Assembly: GCA_965243605.1 (NCBI GenBank)
Contig: CBDEVQ010000123.1
Coordinates: 17,684-81,683, forward strand
DNA length: 64,000 nt
Reading direction: 5' to 3'
Source: JBMYYR01 sp965243605
GTDB taxonomy: Bacteria > Bacteroidota > Bacteroidia > Flavobacteriales > CAJXXR01
This document shows, one piece after another, positions 44,187 to 53,569 of this stretch (positions within the stretch are counted from its first letter, which is position 1; each line of letters starts with the position of its first letter). Under the pieces are notes generated by a model, which was not told the DNA's origin, did no database searches, and saw only the letters and a list, made by a program, of their open reading frames with translations. A program made the position numbers and the translations under genes.

Positions 44187-45419
44187 TTACTGAACGATTA
44201 TAGATTCTGTAGGTAGAGCTTTAGGTTTTTGAAGTTTGATTTTAAGTACAAACAATAGTATAGAACATATAACAGCCAACAAGGTTATAAAATACCAGGT
44301 TATATCATACCCAAACTTCTCAATCATTTGCATACCAAAGTTATGTCCAAATATATGAGCTACCGAAAATGAAATTGAATACATTGCCATATAAGCCCCT
44401 TTATTTCCGCGTTTAGAACGTTCCATTGCAAATGCATTCGAAAATGGGAAAGCGATCATTTCTCCTATAGTCATAAACAACATTCCAACGATTACAATAC
44501 CAATCCAACCTGTTAAGTTTAGTACCAAAATACTAAACCCAGTCAGTATTGCACCAATTAACATTAAACTGGCCATAGAATATGTTTTACGCTCTAACCA
44601 TTTTATTAATGGCATTTCGAGAATAAAAATGAGTCCCCCGTTTAATCCCATTATTAATCCAATCTCAAACTCAGACATATGGTGTACTTCTTTATAAAAC
44701 AATGGAATGGTTGAGAAGTACTGTAGAAATACGATACCAAATAAAGACATGGCTGCAAAAAATATCCAGAAAACACCATCTTTATATGGAGATTTTGGAT
44801 TTTCTATTTCTTCTTGTTCAAACGATTTTGCTTTTCTTGGGTTTAATACATTTAAAATTAACAATCCAGCAATTGCACAGGTTACCCCATCTACCCAAAA
44901 TAACCCAGAGTAATCTAAATGGGTTATTATTAAACCACCCATTACCGGACCAGCAGAAAATCCAAGATTAATAGCTAATCGAATTAATGTTACAGATCTC
45001 GTTTTATTCTCTTCTTTACTATATGCGCTTAAAGCAACAAACATGGCTGGTCTAAAGCTATCCGCTACCACCATAACAATAAATAAACCTATACAAAAAG
45101 CCGTAAACGTAGTTAAAGTCTGTAGAGTAACAAAGAGTATTCCTGTTAATACCATACTTACTACCATTACTTTATAATATCCAATTTTATCCGTTAGTTT
45201 TCCACCTAACCATGAACCTATAACAGATCCAAACCCATAGGCAGTCATAACCCAACCTACATCTTTTAAAGTAAATTCTAATCCTTGTGTTAGGTACAAT
45301 GATAAAAATGGAATTACCATGGTTCCTGCTCTATTTATTAAGGTGATTAGAGCCAACCACCAAACTTCTTTAGATAATCCTTTAAATGTATCTAAGTAAT
45401 TATGTAATGCTTTTTTCAT
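44187..45419 (-). CDS. MFS transporter
   Basis: 410 residues, 12 predicted helices. MFS landmarks are GSVIGSWLGGKLTDKIGYYK (loop 2-3 motif A, about 64-83) and a repeated half around GLNGGLIFILEMPLIKWLERK (about 255-275). The overall look is of the DHA1-like drug/proton antiporters. It is followed by the GNAT gene, a combination that could serve resistance, though this is inference. Confidence 0.85.
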   Translation of the reverse strand: MKKALHNYLDTFKGLSKEVWWLALITLINRAGTMVIPFLSLYLTQGLEFTLKDVGWVMTAYGFGSVIGSWLGGKLTDKIGYYKVMVVSMVLTGILFVTLQTLTTFTAFCIGLFIVMVVADSFRPAMFVALSAYSKEENKTRSVTLIRLAINLGFSAGPVMGGLIITHLDYSGLFWVDGVTCAIAGLLILNVLNPRKAKSFEQEEIENPKSPYKDGVFWIFFAAMSLFGIVFLQYFSTIPLFYKEVHHMSEFEIGLIMGLNGGLIFILEMPLIKWLERKTYSMASLMLIGAILTGFSILVLNLTGWIGIVIVGMLFMTIGEMIAFPFSNAFAMERSKRGNKGAYMAMYSISFSVAHIFGHNFGMQMIEKFGYDITWYFITLLAVICSILLFVLKIKLQKPKALPTESIIVQ

Positions 45420-45518
45420 TTTGAAATGGTTTAATACTCTGTAAATCGAATTAGACTTACAGAAAAAATGGTTGAAATATTATACTATAAAAACATGTTT
45501 TAATATGTGCCAAAAATA

Positions 45519-45548
45519 AAACAGCCCGACTAAAAAGTCGGGCTGTTT
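45519..45548 (-). terminator. Strong GC-rich terminator upstream of the MFS gene
   Basis: A 13-bp perfect stem AAACAGCCCGACT/AGTCGGGCTGTTT with AAAA loop. On the minus strand it is followed by a T-rich stretch. It lies 25 bases past the stop of the 26-codon frame at 45574-45654. Confidence 0.8.
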
Positions 45549-45573
45549 ATTATCAATATATTTTATAAGCACA

Positions 45574-45654
45574 TTATAAATACACATAACAAGTCCGACC
45601 TTTTCTCTTAAAAGGGACACAAATTGTTTGTTTATATGATTTAAAAATTGCCAT
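45574..45654 (-). CDS. Candidate small protein (26 residues)
   Basis: The frame reads MAIFKSYKQTICVPFKRKGR followed by TCYVYL and a TAA. It is basic with two cysteines. It is separated from the gene at 45755 by 100 bases and followed by a strong terminator 25 bases on, which gives it the shape of a mini transcription unit. No homologue is known to me; it could instead be part of a noncoding RNA. Confidence 0.3.
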   Translation of the reverse strand: MAIFKSYKQTICVPFKRKGRTCYVYL

Positions 45655-45754
45655 AACGTATCTTATTCTTTGTTATACATTTACAAAACTAGTAAATAAT
45701 TTTAATGTATTAATCATCAATTAAAAAATAAATTAAAATTCACACGAAGCTATA

Positions 45755-46141
45755 TTACTTCCGTATTAAGACCTTTATACGTCGTATTAATAATCGTAGA
45801 CTATTAATTACCATTGCTATTTGGCTAACTAAAAATAGGATTATATTCCCTATTATTATTTCCTGATAATACGTTGTATCTAGATATCGAGTTGGTAAAT
45901 TTAACTTTGGTTCAAACCCTAAATAATAGAAAACAATAATTAGGCTTACTCCCGTTCCTATAGCATGAATAAGACTTAGCCAGTTCGATAATTGTAATAT
46001 AAATCGATAACATATCCAATACCATAATCCAAAACTAAAAAAGAGAATTATACAAAACAACATATAGATCCAGAAATCAATCACTAAATATATATCATGA
46101 ACATTGATATCTATAGTATTATTGATTCCTAGTAACCCCAT
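45755..46141 (-). CDS. Small four-helix membrane protein, cytochrome-oxidase-subunit-I-like motif
   Basis: 128 residues with four hydrophobic segments (about 17-45, 50-75, 92-112 and 100-120, the last two partly overlapping). The N-terminal DINVHDIYLVIDFWIYML resembles the DINLHDTYYVVAHFHY segment of haem-copper oxidase subunit I, a similarity shared by some short Bacteroidota membrane proteins. It is far too short to be an oxidase. Function unknown. Confidence 0.5.
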   Translation of the reverse strand: MGLLGINNTIDINVHDIYLVIDFWIYMLFCIILFFSFGLWYWICYRFILQLSNWLSLIHAIGTGVSLIIVFYYLGFEPKLNLPTRYLDTTYYQEIIIGNIILFLVSQIAMVINSLRLLIRRIKVLIRK

Positions 46142-46343
46142 AACTACTAGTACTGGAATTAAAGTCCCAGAAGATTAAATATGGCTTTGTATAGATTGTT
46201 TTAAACATTTATTCTTTTGATGTAAAAATAACCTGAAATCGCTTATGAATGAATATATTTATATTAATTCCTATTTTTTTTATTCAAATACTCAGTTGTA
46301 AAATCTTCTATTATTTAATATAAAAAAACATAGGTAATGGAAT

Positions 46344-46382
46344 AAAAAAAGGGTTGTATATAACTTATACAACCCTTTTTTT
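46344..46382 (-). terminator. Intrinsic terminator of the large T9SS gene
   Basis: Stem AAAAAGGGTTGTAT/ATACAACCCTTTTT, 16 bases after the stop of the 1,432-residue gene on the minus strand. Confidence 0.85.
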
Positions 46383-46397
46383 ATTAACTAATCTGTC

Positions 46398-49300
46398 TTA
46401 GAAATTCATCCATTTAATTGGTGTCGTTTCTAAATCATTCTCTTTAATATTGATAATATACTGTCCTTTTACAAGTTCTGGTAATGCAATACTTTGGTTA
46501 CCTTCAACTTCTAATTGGTCTGCATATACTTTACGTCCTAAATAATCTACAATCTCTAATTGGATAGATTTAGTTTGCACTGTTTCTGTACTTGTAGCAA
46601 CAACGACTAGTTCTTTTTCAACCAGCTGATAGTTAAATTCTGGATTAGCAATTTTTGCTATTTCATTAACTATTCTAACATCATTTTCAATAAATGTTAA
46701 CGCTTTCTGACTCGTTAAAACAACATCTAAATTTGATTCTTGACCATTAATGTATGCCTTAACTACTAAACCTTTATTATCCCAAAGGTTTTGGTCATGT
46801 CCATAAATAGTAACTACTGTATTTCCACCATTCCACACGGTTGCTCCAACTAAAGTTTCGTTTGAGTAAACTGCTATTTCACTTCCAATACTAGGTGTGT
46901 TTTTCCAAGCATTAACAGGAATTGCAATATGCATATGACGTTTAGATGAGAATACATTACTATAATATAATGGCGATTCTTTTTGAGTTAATTTTAACTC
47001 CGGTAAATTAACAGAGTTTGCAGGGAAATTAAAGGTTGTATCTGCACTCATATTAATTTGATATCCAGCTCCTATTTCCATATTTCCAATATTATTAATG
47101 TTAAACTGTGGCCAAAATACATCACCATCTATGTTTTTCATTAAGAATATTTTATCTGCAACACTAGCCATAACTGAAGATATATTTGCATTAGCATCTC
47201 TTAAGTAACCAATGTAAGACCATCCTTCATTTAAGGTTACGTCATAATCTTCAGGTGAAATTGTAATTCCTTTAATTTCTAATGTGGCATCCGCATTCAT
47301 GTTCACCTTATAGGCTTCACCCATAATATGATCACCAATATTGTTTACATTAACGTTAGGCCAATAAACATCTCCATTTTCATCTTTTGCTAAAAATAAA
47401 CTTCCGTTTACTGTAGAGAATACAGAATCCATTAATGGGTTAACAGGACTAAGATTTGTAGAAATAAAATTCCAACCTTCTTCTAACTCAATCTCATGAG
47501 TTATTCCTAAACTTAATGCTGTTAAAGCACTAATTCCATCGTCTCCATATTCACCTTGGTGCGTTTGGGTAGCGTCATAAGATGCAGACACCTCTGTATC
47601 CATATTCGTATTACTTCTCCAAATTTTCCAAATAAATACTTCTCCATCTTCGAATCCGTTATCCTGACCATTTTCATTTCCAAACACTGATAACGCAAGG
47701 TTAGATCCTGTCCATTCAACACGTCCAGCACATTGTAAGTCACCGTTGTTTTTTGTAAAGAAAACTCCAATATAATCTCCATTTACTAAAGCAGGTGTAA
47801 TTCCAGAAAAATCAATACTATTTTGGATTAATATTGAATGATTTTCTGATGTTGTCGTTACTTGCCAATCTGTATCATTTGGTACATCATATAAACATGT
47901 TCCGTCATTTGTGTTAACGTTCGGATTATAGTTTAATGCATTTACATCTGTACATCCTAAAATAACATCAATACAAGATCCATCATTAACAGTTGCATCA
48001 GGGTTATAATTAAATGCATCAGGATCTGTACAACCAGTTACATCACAAGATCCGTCATCTGTATTCGCATTAGCATCATAATTTAATGCTGTTTCATCTG
48101 TACATCCTAATACAACTTCTTCACAAGATCCATCATCATTGGTTGCAACTGGATTGTAATTAAATGCCGTTTCGTCTGTACATCCTAAAATAACTGTAGA
48201 ACATGAACCATCGTCTGTATTGGCATTTGGGTTGTAATTTGTTGAAAGTGGATTCGTACATCCGTATACTTTCGGAATACATGATCCATCATCGTATGCG
48301 GCAGGTAAATCAAAGTTAACAGCAAATGGATCTGTACATCCCCATGCTTCTACAACAATAGTATCTTGGATGTAATACGTTGCTCCTGCAACTGCAGAGT
48401 ATACATATACTTCTATTGGATATACACCATTAACCGGATAATTATGATTGATTTGTTCACCATATGTAGTTGGAGATCCATCTCCAAGATCCCATGTTAC
48501 TAAGGTTACAGGAATATCAGCGTTAATCAATAAGTTATATGATGTATCATTTATTTCTGTAATAATTAATGCAGCGTTGTTAAGCACACATGAACCATCA
48601 TCTACGACAGCTTCATTGTTGTAGTTTAAGGCTGTTTCATCTGTACAACCTTCAATTGGGTAAGTACAACTACCATCTTCAAAATCGGCATTAGCATTAT
48701 AGTTTAACGCATCTTCGTCTGTACATCCCAATACACCTATTTCAGGTTGTACTGTAAATTTTCTAACAGGCGTCCATAATCCTTCACCACAAGGGTTTAA
48801 AGCTCTAACTTTCCAGTAATAATCTGTTCCTAGTAAGAAATTATAAACTGGAACATATTCCGATTCAAAAATTTCTATATCTGTAATAATAATATCCGTA
48901 AAATCTTCGTCTGTAGCCATTTGAACTTCATATTGGTGTGCTCTTAAAGCATCTGTCCAATCTAACTCAGGCAATTGCGAAACATTAATTTCATTATCTT
49001 CAGGGCTTACTGCCGTCATATAAAATGGTATTCCGTTATATGTTATAAGCTCTAAACCTACTGAACTCGTTAATACTGGATCATCTAAATTAACAGTTAA
49101 TACAAGGTTTGATGTTACAAATGGTCCAGCATCATTTGTGAAAATTACATTCACTAATCCATCACCTGTTAATTCTAATGGCGTAATAATAGCATCAACA
49201 CCTGTAGGTAATCCTGTTAATTCAAACGTTGCCGTACCCGTAATTCCAGCTTTAAAATCTACAAAAGCTGAAAGTTCTCCTGTTTCTCCTGTACATAAAG

Positions 49301-50696
49301 GTAAGCTTACAGCTCCAGCATTTGAAATGGTTAACAACCCAGATTGATTAGAAATAATGATATGCTTATATCCTACTGTTTCTTCTCCATCTATTGTTGC
49401 GGTTGCTATAACTTTAACGACACCATCTTCTAGTGGTGTTAATAATCCATCATCACTTAATAATGCATTACCTGTAATAAGTTCAATTGACCAAACAACA
49501 TCTTCATCTGTTGGTGATGTTTCTGCAAACATCTGTAAAGTTTGCTCATCCACTGTTATTAAAAACGCATCATCTTCTGAGGTTACAATAACTTCTCCAA
49601 TTGGCTCTTCTTCCTCTTCAGGATATTCTATGATATAGTATAAATTATTATTTATAGCAACATCGTTCCATTCTCCAGCAAGACCTTGTGGCCATCCATC
49701 TAATGACAATGCTAATCCATCTTGGACTCCAAAATCATCTGGTTCATTCCCCCAGTTATTATATAATCCATTGACTGGTGCTCCATTCATATCTCCTGCC
49801 CAGAACTGAACTTCATCAAGATTATTACCGTCTCCGTCCCATACCCAGGTACCTTCGTTTGTCATATCGTTACCTCCAATCCAAACATAGGCTCCACCAC
49901 CACCGTCTGGTGCTACTGTATTTGCATTTGTAATTCCTGCAAGACCTAGTTGTAAGAAGATTTGATCTTGTTCCGCTTGATCGTTTATTTCAACCAATGT
50001 TCCACCTTTAGATAACGCACATGCTGCTGCACCTGGCCATCCATCTGTTTCCTTAACAATGTCGTAATTTTTATCGTTGTAGTTAAATGAGAATACACTA
50101 TCTAACTCGTCTATACAATTTGGTTGAACCTCTAAAAGATAATCCTCGGTTTCTCCGTAAGCAAATCTTGACGTATTATTTGTGTTTGGTAACGTATATT
50201 GATAAATTGAATTACATGGTAACATATCTGTTTCATCATTCTCAACAAAATATGTTTCATCTTCAATAACACGAACTCTCATACGAGTGTTTCCAATAAC
50301 AGCATCATCAGGCACAGTGAAAGAAACGGTATGTTCTCCAACGATATTGGCTAAATCAACAATATTCATGACGCGTTCATCGTCTTCAAATGTAAAATTG
50401 TGATTAAAATCAATCCAAATTCCAACACCGTGAGCAGAATATCCATCTACAGTAACCGAAACTGAATATTCTGTTCCAATAAATACATCTGTGCTCATAT
50501 TGTTATAATATGTATAAGCACTACTTCCAGTAGAATTATTAATCGTTTCTATATTTACATTGGTTAAATGTACATCTACTGCGGCAGGATCATCGTGATA
50601 TTGTGCCGAACAATACGGAAACGGAAATGAAATTTGCGCCAATCCTAGGATGGGTAAAAAAGTAAGAATTGAAAAGAATAAAAACTTCTTAAGCAT
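46398..50696 (-). CDS. Large multidomain secreted T9SS protein (GEVED, C-type lectin, GCTD repeats)
   Basis: 1,432 residues. After the signal peptide (MLKKFLFFSILTFLPILGLA) come a GEVED-type domain (about 25-190: GIWIDFNHNFTFEDDERV ... FAYGETEDYLLEV), a C-type lectin-like domain (about 198-360: GGTLVEINDQAEQ, YVWIGGNDMTNEGTWVW, GEWNDVAINNNLYYIIEY), an Ig-like segment, a fibronectin-like segment (YEVQMATDEDFTD ... YYWKVRALNPCG), eight GCTD...DDGSC repeats split by a PKD-like domain (VTWDLGDGSPTTYG), a module shared with the 39073 gene (DYIGVFFTKNNGDLQCAG), two copies of an EGWxxI...VYWPxxNxNNIG unit, and a T9SS-type ending. It probably binds carbohydrate or matrix at the cell surface. Confidence 0.88.
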   Translation of the reverse strand: MLKKFLFFSILTFLPILGLAQISFPFPYCSAQYHDDPAAVDVHLTNVNIETINNSTGSSAYTYYNNMSTDVFIGTEYSVSVTVDGYSAHGVGIWIDFNHNFTFEDDERVMNIVDLANIVGEHTVSFTVPDDAVIGNTRMRVRVIEDETYFVENDETDMLPCNSIYQYTLPNTNNTSRFAYGETEDYLLEVQPNCIDELDSVFSFNYNDKNYDIVKETDGWPGAAACALSKGGTLVEINDQAEQDQIFLQLGLAGITNANTVAPDGGGGAYVWIGGNDMTNEGTWVWDGDGNNLDEVQFWAGDMNGAPVNGLYNNWGNEPDDFGVQDGLALSLDGWPQGLAGEWNDVAINNNLYYIIEYPEEEEEPIGEVIVTSEDDAFLITVDEQTLQMFAETSPTDEDVVWSIELITGNALLSDDGLLTPLEDGVVKVIATATIDGEETVGYKHIIISNQSGLLTISNAGAVSLPLCTGETGELSAFVDFKAGITGTATFELTGLPTGVDAIITPLELTGDGLVNVIFTNDAGPFVTSNLVLTVNLDDPVLTSSVGLELITYNGIPFYMTAVSPEDNEINVSQLPELDWTDALRAHQYEVQMATDEDFTDIIITDIEIFESEYVPVYNFLLGTDYYWKVRALNPCGEGLWTPVRKFTVQPEIGVLGCTDEDALNYNANADFEDGSCTYPIEGCTDETALNYNNEAVVDDGSCVLNNAALIITEINDTSYNLLINADIPVTLVTWDLGDGSPTTYGEQINHNYPVNGVYPIEVYVYSAVAGATYYIQDTIVVEAWGCTDPFAVNFDLPAAYDDGSCIPKVYGCTNPLSTNYNPNANTDDGSCSTVILGCTDETAFNYNPVATNDDGSCEEVVLGCTDETALNYDANANTDDGSCDVTGCTDPDAFNYNPDATVNDGSCIDVILGCTDVNALNYNPNVNTNDGTCLYDVPNDTDWQVTTTSENHSILIQNSIDFSGITPALVNGDYIGVFFTKNNGDLQCAGRVEWTGSNLALSVFGNENGQDNGFEDGEVFIWKIWRSNTNMDTEVSASYDATQTHQGEYGDDGISALTALSLGITHEIELEEGWNFISTNLSPVNPLMDSVFSTVNGSLFLAKDENGDVYWPNVNVNNIGDHIMGEAYKVNMNADATLEIKGITISPEDYDVTLNEGWSYIGYLRDANANISSVMASVADKIFLMKNIDGDVFWPQFNINNIGNMEIGAGYQINMSADTTFNFPANSVNLPELKLTQKESPLYYSNVFSSKRHMHIAIPVNAWKNTPSIGSEIAVYSNETLVGATVWNGGNTVVTIYGHDQNLWDNKGLVVKAYINGQESNLDVVLTSQKALTFIENDVRIVNEIAKIANPEFNYQLVEKELVVVATSTETVQTKSIQLEIVDYLGRKVYADQLEVEGNQSIALPELVKGQYIINIKENDLETTPIKWMNF

Positions 50697-50867
50697 ATTG
50701 GGTAAGTTTAAATATGTTTATATCTAGACAATTTTGATCATATTTTATTGGTAAAACCAATAGATACAAAAAAGTACAGACAGACAAATATAAGGATTAT
50801 GATGTGATTTCTTTTTTTTGAAAGGTATTTTTTACAGTAGATTAAGTTTTACGAATCTATACGGATT

Positions 50868-50899
50868 TTTGTCTTTGTGTTATAGGTTCTTTACCTTTG
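50868..50899 (+). promoter_or_regulatory. Promoter of the Crp/Fnr regulator gene
   Basis: A -33 TTTG at 50868-50871 and a -7 TACCTTTG at 50892-50899 are separated by 20 bases, close to the Bacteroidota consensus. The ATG follows 17 bases later. Confidence 0.65.
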
Positions 50900-50916
50900 T
50901 ATATAAACCGATCAAT

Positions 50917-51567
50917 ATGCATACAGATTTAGATATTCTTACTCATAAATTTTCTCAACTTTTCCCTACTCTTTCTAAGGATCCTAAGCTTATAGAAGAA
51001 ATTCTTACAGAAAGCCAAATCATAGAACTAGAAACGGGTAAATCTATGGTAGAAACTGGAAAAAACATTCAAATGATTCCTTTGGTATTATTCGGAAGTT
51101 TAAAAGTTTATCGAGAAAATGACCAGGGTAATGAGTTATATCTTTATCATATTAGCAAAGGGGATGTTTGTGTAGCGTCCTTTCATTGTACCAATTCAAT
51201 GAATTTATCTAAAATTAAAGCTGTTGCTGTAGAAGAGTCTGAAATTTTAGCGATCCCAGCCCGATTAATGCCGAAATTAATGAAGAACCACCCGAGTTGG
51301 TTTCAATTTGTTATTGACCAATGGCAATTAAAGTTTGAGGATTTACTGGAAACAATAGATGAAGTTGCCTATAGTCATTTGGATAAACGTTTAATACAAT
51401 ATCTAAAAAAACATACCGAGGCGGAAAATGTAAAGGTTCTACATTTAACTCATGCACAAATTGCACAAGAACTAGGTAGCAAACGTGAAGTGATCTCTAG
51501 GTTGTTAAAAAAATTAGAGTTGGATGGAGTGGTAAAATTAGGTCGTCATAAAATAACTGTACTTTAA
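50917..51567 (+). CDS. Crp/Fnr-family transcriptional regulator
   Basis: 216 residues from the ATG at 50917; the longer TTG frame from 50818 would start upstream of the promoter and was rejected. An N-terminal cNMP-binding-type beta-roll (about 20-125: QIIELETGKSMVETGKNIQM, LVLFGSLKVYRENDQG, HISKGDVCVASF) is followed by a winged helix (LTHAQIAQELGSKREVISRL). The beta-roll lacks an obvious phosphate-binding cassette; the cysteines in GDVCVASFHCTN might sense redox, but this is speculation. It is followed three bases later by the TIGR02757 gene. Confidence 0.9.
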   Translation: MHTDLDILTHKFSQLFPTLSKDPKLIEEILTESQIIELETGKSMVETGKNIQMIPLVLFGSLKVYRENDQGNELYLYHISKGDVCVASFHCTNSMNLSKIKAVAVEESEILAIPARLMPKLMKNHPSWFQFVIDQWQLKFEDLLETIDEVAYSHLDKRLIQYLKKHTEAENVKVLHLTHAQIAQELGSKREVISRLLKKLELDGVVKLGRHKITVL

Positions 51568-51569
51568 TT

Positions 51570-52337
51570 ATGATTTCTAAACATATTGAAGACGAACTTA
51601 ATTTTTATGTAGAAAAATATAATACAATCGAATTTATTGAGCATGACCCAATTTCTATTCCGCATTGTTTTACAAAAAAATCTGATATAGAAATTGCCGG
51701 TTTCCTAACCCAAATAATATCCTGGGGAAAACGAGAACAAATTCTAAAAAAATCGAATGATTTAATGCAGCGCATGGATCTATCGCCTTTGGAATTTATA
51801 AAAGGATTTTCTAAAGCCGATTTAAAATTATTAGATGGATGGCTCTATAGAACATTCCAAAATGACGATCTGATTTATTTTTTAAAACAGCTTCAGCATA
51901 TTTATTTAAATTACGAAGATCTTGAATCTTATTTTTCGACCTTTGTAAATCCGTCAGAAGACCATTATAGTTATGCTATAAGTCGTTTTAAAACCGATTT
52001 TTTTAATCATAATCCATTACCAAGAACACTTAAACATTTACCGGATCCAGTTAAAGGCTCTTCGGCTAAACGGTTTCATATGTTTCTGCGTTGGATGGTA
52101 AGACAGGATAATAACGATGTTGATTTTGGAATCTGGAAATCTTTAGAAATGTCAAAATTATCTTGCCCTTTAGATGTACATTCAGGAAGAATAGGTAGAC
52201 ATTATCATCTTATTACACGTAAACAAAATGACTTTAAAGCCTTATGCGAACTAGATTCTAATTTAAGAACATTGAATCCAAAGGATCCTTCGGCATATGA
52301 TTTTGCGTTATTTGGAATTGGAGTTAATCAGAAATAA
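51570..52337 (+). CDS. TIGR02757/DUF2400 family protein
   Basis: 255 residues, full length for the family. Landmarks are DPISIPHCFTKKSDIEIAGF near the start, the central KGSSAKRFHMFLRWMVRQ (about 165-182) and the end PKDPSAYDFALFGIGV, with LDVHSGRIGR between. The family is widespread in Bacteroidota and related to helix-hairpin-helix DNA-repair folds; its reaction is unknown. It starts two bases after the Crp/Fnr gene and overlaps the convergent gene's 3' end by 14 bases. Confidence 0.88.
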   Translation: MISKHIEDELNFYVEKYNTIEFIEHDPISIPHCFTKKSDIEIAGFLTQIISWGKREQILKKSNDLMQRMDLSPLEFIKGFSKADLKLLDGWLYRTFQNDDLIYFLKQLQHIYLNYEDLESYFSTFVNPSEDHYSYAISRFKTDFFNHNPLPRTLKHLPDPVKGSSAKRFHMFLRWMVRQDNNDVDFGIWKSLEMSKLSCPLDVHSGRIGRHYHLITRKQNDFKALCELDSNLRTLNPKDPSAYDFALFGIGVNQK

Positions 52338-53082
52338 AAGTAGTATCGCTTTGTTGCCTTTCTAAAAATAATGGAGCCGACGTTTTAATATAATCGACAA
52401 GCTCATATGTTTTATTTTCTTTTAACAACCCTTTTAACTTGGCCTTAGGTAAATAAAAATCAATAAAATTATAAATTTCAGTTTCTGGTATTTGTAACCC
52501 CTTATAAAATGAATCTTCAAAAATACCTTTAACTTTTTCAGTTAATCGTCTCTCCTTTTCAACATCTTGTAATTTCCTTAACTTCTTTAAATCTCCAGTT
52601 ATGGCACTTATTAAAGAGCTACTTAATTTAGATGTAAGATATGAATCTCGTCTATCGCTGTAATCTTTCTTTACAGGAACTGTATTAAAAGGTAACCCCA
52701 TATCAATTTCTCCAAATGTTTTGGCAGTCGTATCCAACATACTAAATCCACTGGTTAATACTATATCATTTAATGTTATATTATCCGTGCTTAAAACTTG
52801 TGTGATGTAATTGTGTTTTAATAGTGAATCTGTAACATATATTTCAACATTCTTATATTGTATAGCCGAAAACAAAAGCGTATCGCCTAAATATACAGGC
52901 ACACTAAACTCTCCATTACCATTTGTAATTGTACCATACTTATGCGTAAGATTTAAGACATTTATTACATCTATACCTAAAGAATCTTCAGACATTATAC
53001 GGCCCCTCAATATCGTTTCCTCTTGAGCTAAGAGAAAATTAGGTATTAAAAAGGCTAGCATTATGAATACACTGTGTTTCAT
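52324..53082 (-). CDS. Secreted carboxypeptidase-regulatory-like domain protein
   Basis: 252 residues from the ATG at 53082 (signal peptide MKHSVFIMLAFLIPNFLLA); the TTG at 53091 was rejected. Residues about 22-110 form a CarboxypepD_reg-like beta sandwich (ILRGRIMSEDSLGIDVINV ... GEFSVPVYLGDTLLFSAIQY). The C-terminal half (NTVPVKKDYSDRRDSY ... GIFEDSFYKGLQIPETEIYN) is a helical domain without known name. The gene at 54267-55025 is a paralogue across the whole length. It may be periplasmic or outer-membrane associated. Confidence 0.75.
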   Translation of the reverse strand: MKHSVFIMLAFLIPNFLLAQEETILRGRIMSEDSLGIDVINVLNLTHKYGTITNGNGEFSVPVYLGDTLLFSAIQYKNVEIYVTDSLLKHNYITQVLSTDNITLNDIVLTSGFSMLDTTAKTFGEIDMGLPFNTVPVKKDYSDRRDSYLTSKLSSSLISAITGDLKKLRKLQDVEKERRLTEKVKGIFEDSFYKGLQIPETEIYNFIDFYLPKAKLKGLLKENKTYELVDYIKTSAPLFLERQQSDTTFISD

Positions 53083-53569
53083 GAAGTGCAAATTAACTCT
53101 AATTTATCCAATATAGAATATACTCCTAACACCCTTTAAAAGTGTTTTGGTTAGATTAACAATCGTATATTATATAGTGTATCTCATTAATAAGACCTTT
53201 CATTTACAAACAAAAATTAAACCTAAGCCTAGAAACTTGCGTTTCATCTCTCAAGAAGTGAAATAAGTTGCTTTATTTCGAGTGCTTTACGACGTTAGGA
53301 GAAAAGTGTATCGAGAATGGGTTACTTATGTGATTTGTTTTGTTTTAATATGCTTTTAACTCTGTTTCGTTTTTAAACAAGACCTTATTCTATCTTAAAA
53401 CTCAATAACACAGTTATCTAATACTATCCTATTTCCATTCACAGAGCTAATTTTACCATTCGTCGGAATGAAGAGGTTCATGAGGTACTTACTGCCATTT
53501 ATTACCTTAAACTGTTGCTATATTTGTAATGTAATCAAAAACAAAGTTTAACAACAAAAACAAAACAAG
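53083..53569. other. Intergenic with repeat element and duplicated promoter module
   Basis: No gene. It contains a REP-like element near 53278-53325 (CGACGTTAGGAG, then GTGTATCGAGAA) and, from about 53406, the upstream module shared with the other three copies of the following gene. Confidence 0.55.
53519..53526 (+). promoter_or_regulatory. Promoter -7 box, family copy 1
   Basis: TATATTTG matches TAnnTTTG, 43 bases before the ATG. The leader between them is A/C-rich and nearly identical in all four copies. Confidence 0.65.

Noticed and set aside
47522..47782. 86-codon minus-strand frame inside the 1,432-residue gene
   Set aside because: It is an alternative frame on the same strand within a well-supported gene and shows no domain.
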